From assembly GCA_937891325.1 (NCBI GenBank), contig CALAFU010000242.1, positions 1 through 6,654 of the forward strand: a DNA stretch of 6,654 nt, in the 5' to 3' direction. This document shows, one piece after another, positions 6,012 to 6,654 of the stretch. Both the position numbers and the translations under genes were made by a program. The DNA comes from an uncultured Candidatus Melainabacteria bacterium. GTDB taxonomy: Bacteria > Cyanobacteriota > Vampirovibrionia > Gastranaerophilales > Gastranaerophilaceae. Every line of letters starts with the position of its first letter. The first letter of the stretch is position 1. The notes beneath the pieces are model-generated. The model did not search any database and was not told where the DNA came from. It saw nothing but the letters and a program-made list of their open reading frames with translations.

Positions 6012-6602
6012 TTTAACAACTTGTTTATGAATATTTTCAATTGAATCAACAGAGTTAATAACTTTAACTCTGTTTGGTTCTTTTTGGGCTATTTTTAAAT
6101 AACCTTGACGAACTCTTTCAAAAAATTCTTTGCCTGCAGATTCCATGCGATCTTTTTCTTTGCCAACTCTAGCCATTGAAGTTTCTACATCTATATCAAA
6201 AACAATAGTTAAATCAGGTTTTAAACCGCTTGTTGCAATATTATTCAGCATATCAATTTTATCAACATCAAGTTGTCTCCCATAACCCTGATAAGCAAGA
6301 GAGGAATCTGTATGTCTGTCACTAATTACAATTTTACCTTGTTCGATATTTTTACGGACAATAATATCAACATTTTGAGCTCTGTCAGCTAAAAATAAGA
6401 ACGATTCACACACTGAAGATACTTCGCCGTCATAATCTAACAATAGAGCTCTAATTTTTTCGCCTACCCCCTTACAACCGGGTTCTCTAGTTAAAACAAC
6501 ATCAAAATTTCTATTTTTTAAATATTCAGTAAATAACTTAATTTGAGTTGTTTTACCACAACCGTCTGCACCTTCAAATGTAATAAATAAACCTTTGTTC
6601 AT
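5976..6602 (-). CDS. tmk: Thymidylate kinase (dTMP kinase)
   Basis: Phosphorylates dTMP to dTDP with ATP in the cytoplasm, an essential step of dTTP synthesis. The 208-residue length is normal for the family. Motifs in order: the P-loop FEGADGCGKTTQ (9-20); TREPG (38-42) of the dTMP-binding region; FLFLADRAQ (68-76); SDRHTDSSLAYQGYGR (94-109), where the usual DRY is DRH; LTIVFDIDVETSMAR (131-145); and the lid-side EFFERVRQGY (159-168). After TREPG the common GGT-type continuation reads CKGVGE, a mild variation. The ATG at 6600-6602 puts the P-loop at the usual distance from the N-terminus, and no alternative start codon exists in this frame up to the window edge. No strong ribosome binding site is visible. 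It converges on and overlaps the M20 peptidase gene by 36 bases and is probably transcribed from outside the window. Confidence 0.97.
   Translation of the reverse strand: MNKGLFITFEGADGCGKTTQIKLFTEYLKNRNFDVVLTREPGCKGVGEKIRALLLDYDGEVSSVCESFLFLADRAQNVDIIVRKNIEQGKIVISDRHTDSSLAYQGYGRQLDVDKIDMLNNIATSGLKPDLTIVFDIDVETSMARVGKEKDRMESAGKEFFERVRQGYLKIAQKEPNRVKVINSVDSIENIHKQVVKLFVELEEKLVK
6048..6085 (+). terminator. Intrinsic terminator of the rightward operon, embedded in tmk
   Basis: AACAGAGTTAA (6048-6058) and TTAACTCTGTT (6064-6074) form a perfect 11-bp stem with a 5-base loop. The T-rich stretch TGGTTCTTTTT (6075-6085) follows. The hairpin starts 37 bases after the peptidase stop codon, the expected place for termination of the rightward operon. 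Only three of eleven stem pairs are G-C, which is weak but not unusual in DNA this AT-rich. On the minus strand no T-run follows the hairpin, so it should not stop tmk transcription. The whole structure lies within tmk codons. Confidence 0.65.
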
Positions 6603-6654
6603 ATTTTTAACTTTCTTTTCTAGGAAATAGTTTTGTTTTTCTTTATAGCCTTCT
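6603..6654 (-). other. Unassigned 52 bases upstream of tmk
   Basis: On the minus strand one frame reads KAIKKNKTIS and stops with TAG at 6620-6622, which could be the tail of an upstream gene ending 17 bases before tmk. The frame in phase with tmk is also open to the edge but has no start codon. A TATAAA string (6643-6648) resembles a -10 box. None of these can be decided from the window. Confidence 0.3.

Noticed and set aside
1..6654. Search for CRISPR arrays, insertion sequences, tRNA or rRNA genes and phage-type defence genes.
   Set aside because: No regularly spaced repeats, transposase motifs, terminal inverted repeats or RNA-gene signatures were seen; almost all bases are in housekeeping or envelope genes.

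Overview
This is an AT-rich window (roughly one third G+C by eye) from a bacterium with mostly ATG starts, short or overlapping gene junctions and Sec-type signal peptides. It carries a respiratory complex I cluster, an exported glycoside-hydrolase-like family 10 protein and housekeeping genes. This mix would fit a low-GC, non-photosynthetic relative of Cyanobacteria (Vampirovibrionia/Gastranaerophilales type) or another low-GC Gram-negative lineage. The placement is an impression from gene content, not a measured phylogeny.

Region 1 (1-2086, minus strand) holds nuoA-nuoB-nuoC-nuoD in the canonical order, read leftward. The genes are joined by 1-8 base overlaps, and nuoD is cut by the left edge. 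They encode a membrane subunit (NuoA) and the connecting/Q module (NuoB, NuoC, NuoD) of proton-pumping NADH or ferredoxin:quinone oxidoreductase. NuoD has no NiFe-binding cysteine motif where a hydrogenase large subunit would have one, so this is complex I and not a membrane-bound hydrogenase.

Region 2 (2087-2174) is a short divergent promoter region. It has an extended -10 box for the rightward operon, a weaker candidate for the nuo operon, and a few short symmetric or repeated motifs.

Region 3 (2175-6011, plus strand) is a tight four-gene set: an exported TPR protein, an exported two-module GHL10 protein (N-terminal module resembling the start of phosphodiester-glycosidase proteins, helical linker, TIM-barrel hydrolase), a 63-residue four-cysteine protein, and a cytoplasmic M20 metallopeptidase. 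The gaps are 11, 2 and 2 bases. The first two products are predicted to act in the cell envelope and the last two in the cytoplasm. A link between envelope glycan cleavage and peptide recycling is plausible but inferred.

Region 4 (5976-6654, minus strand) is thymidylate kinase (tmk), convergent with the peptidase gene and overlapping its 3' end by 36 bases. A perfect 11-bp hairpin followed by a T-rich run lies inside the tmk reading frame, just past the peptidase stop. It looks like the intrinsic terminator of the rightward operon. The last 52 bases upstream of tmk are too short to assign.
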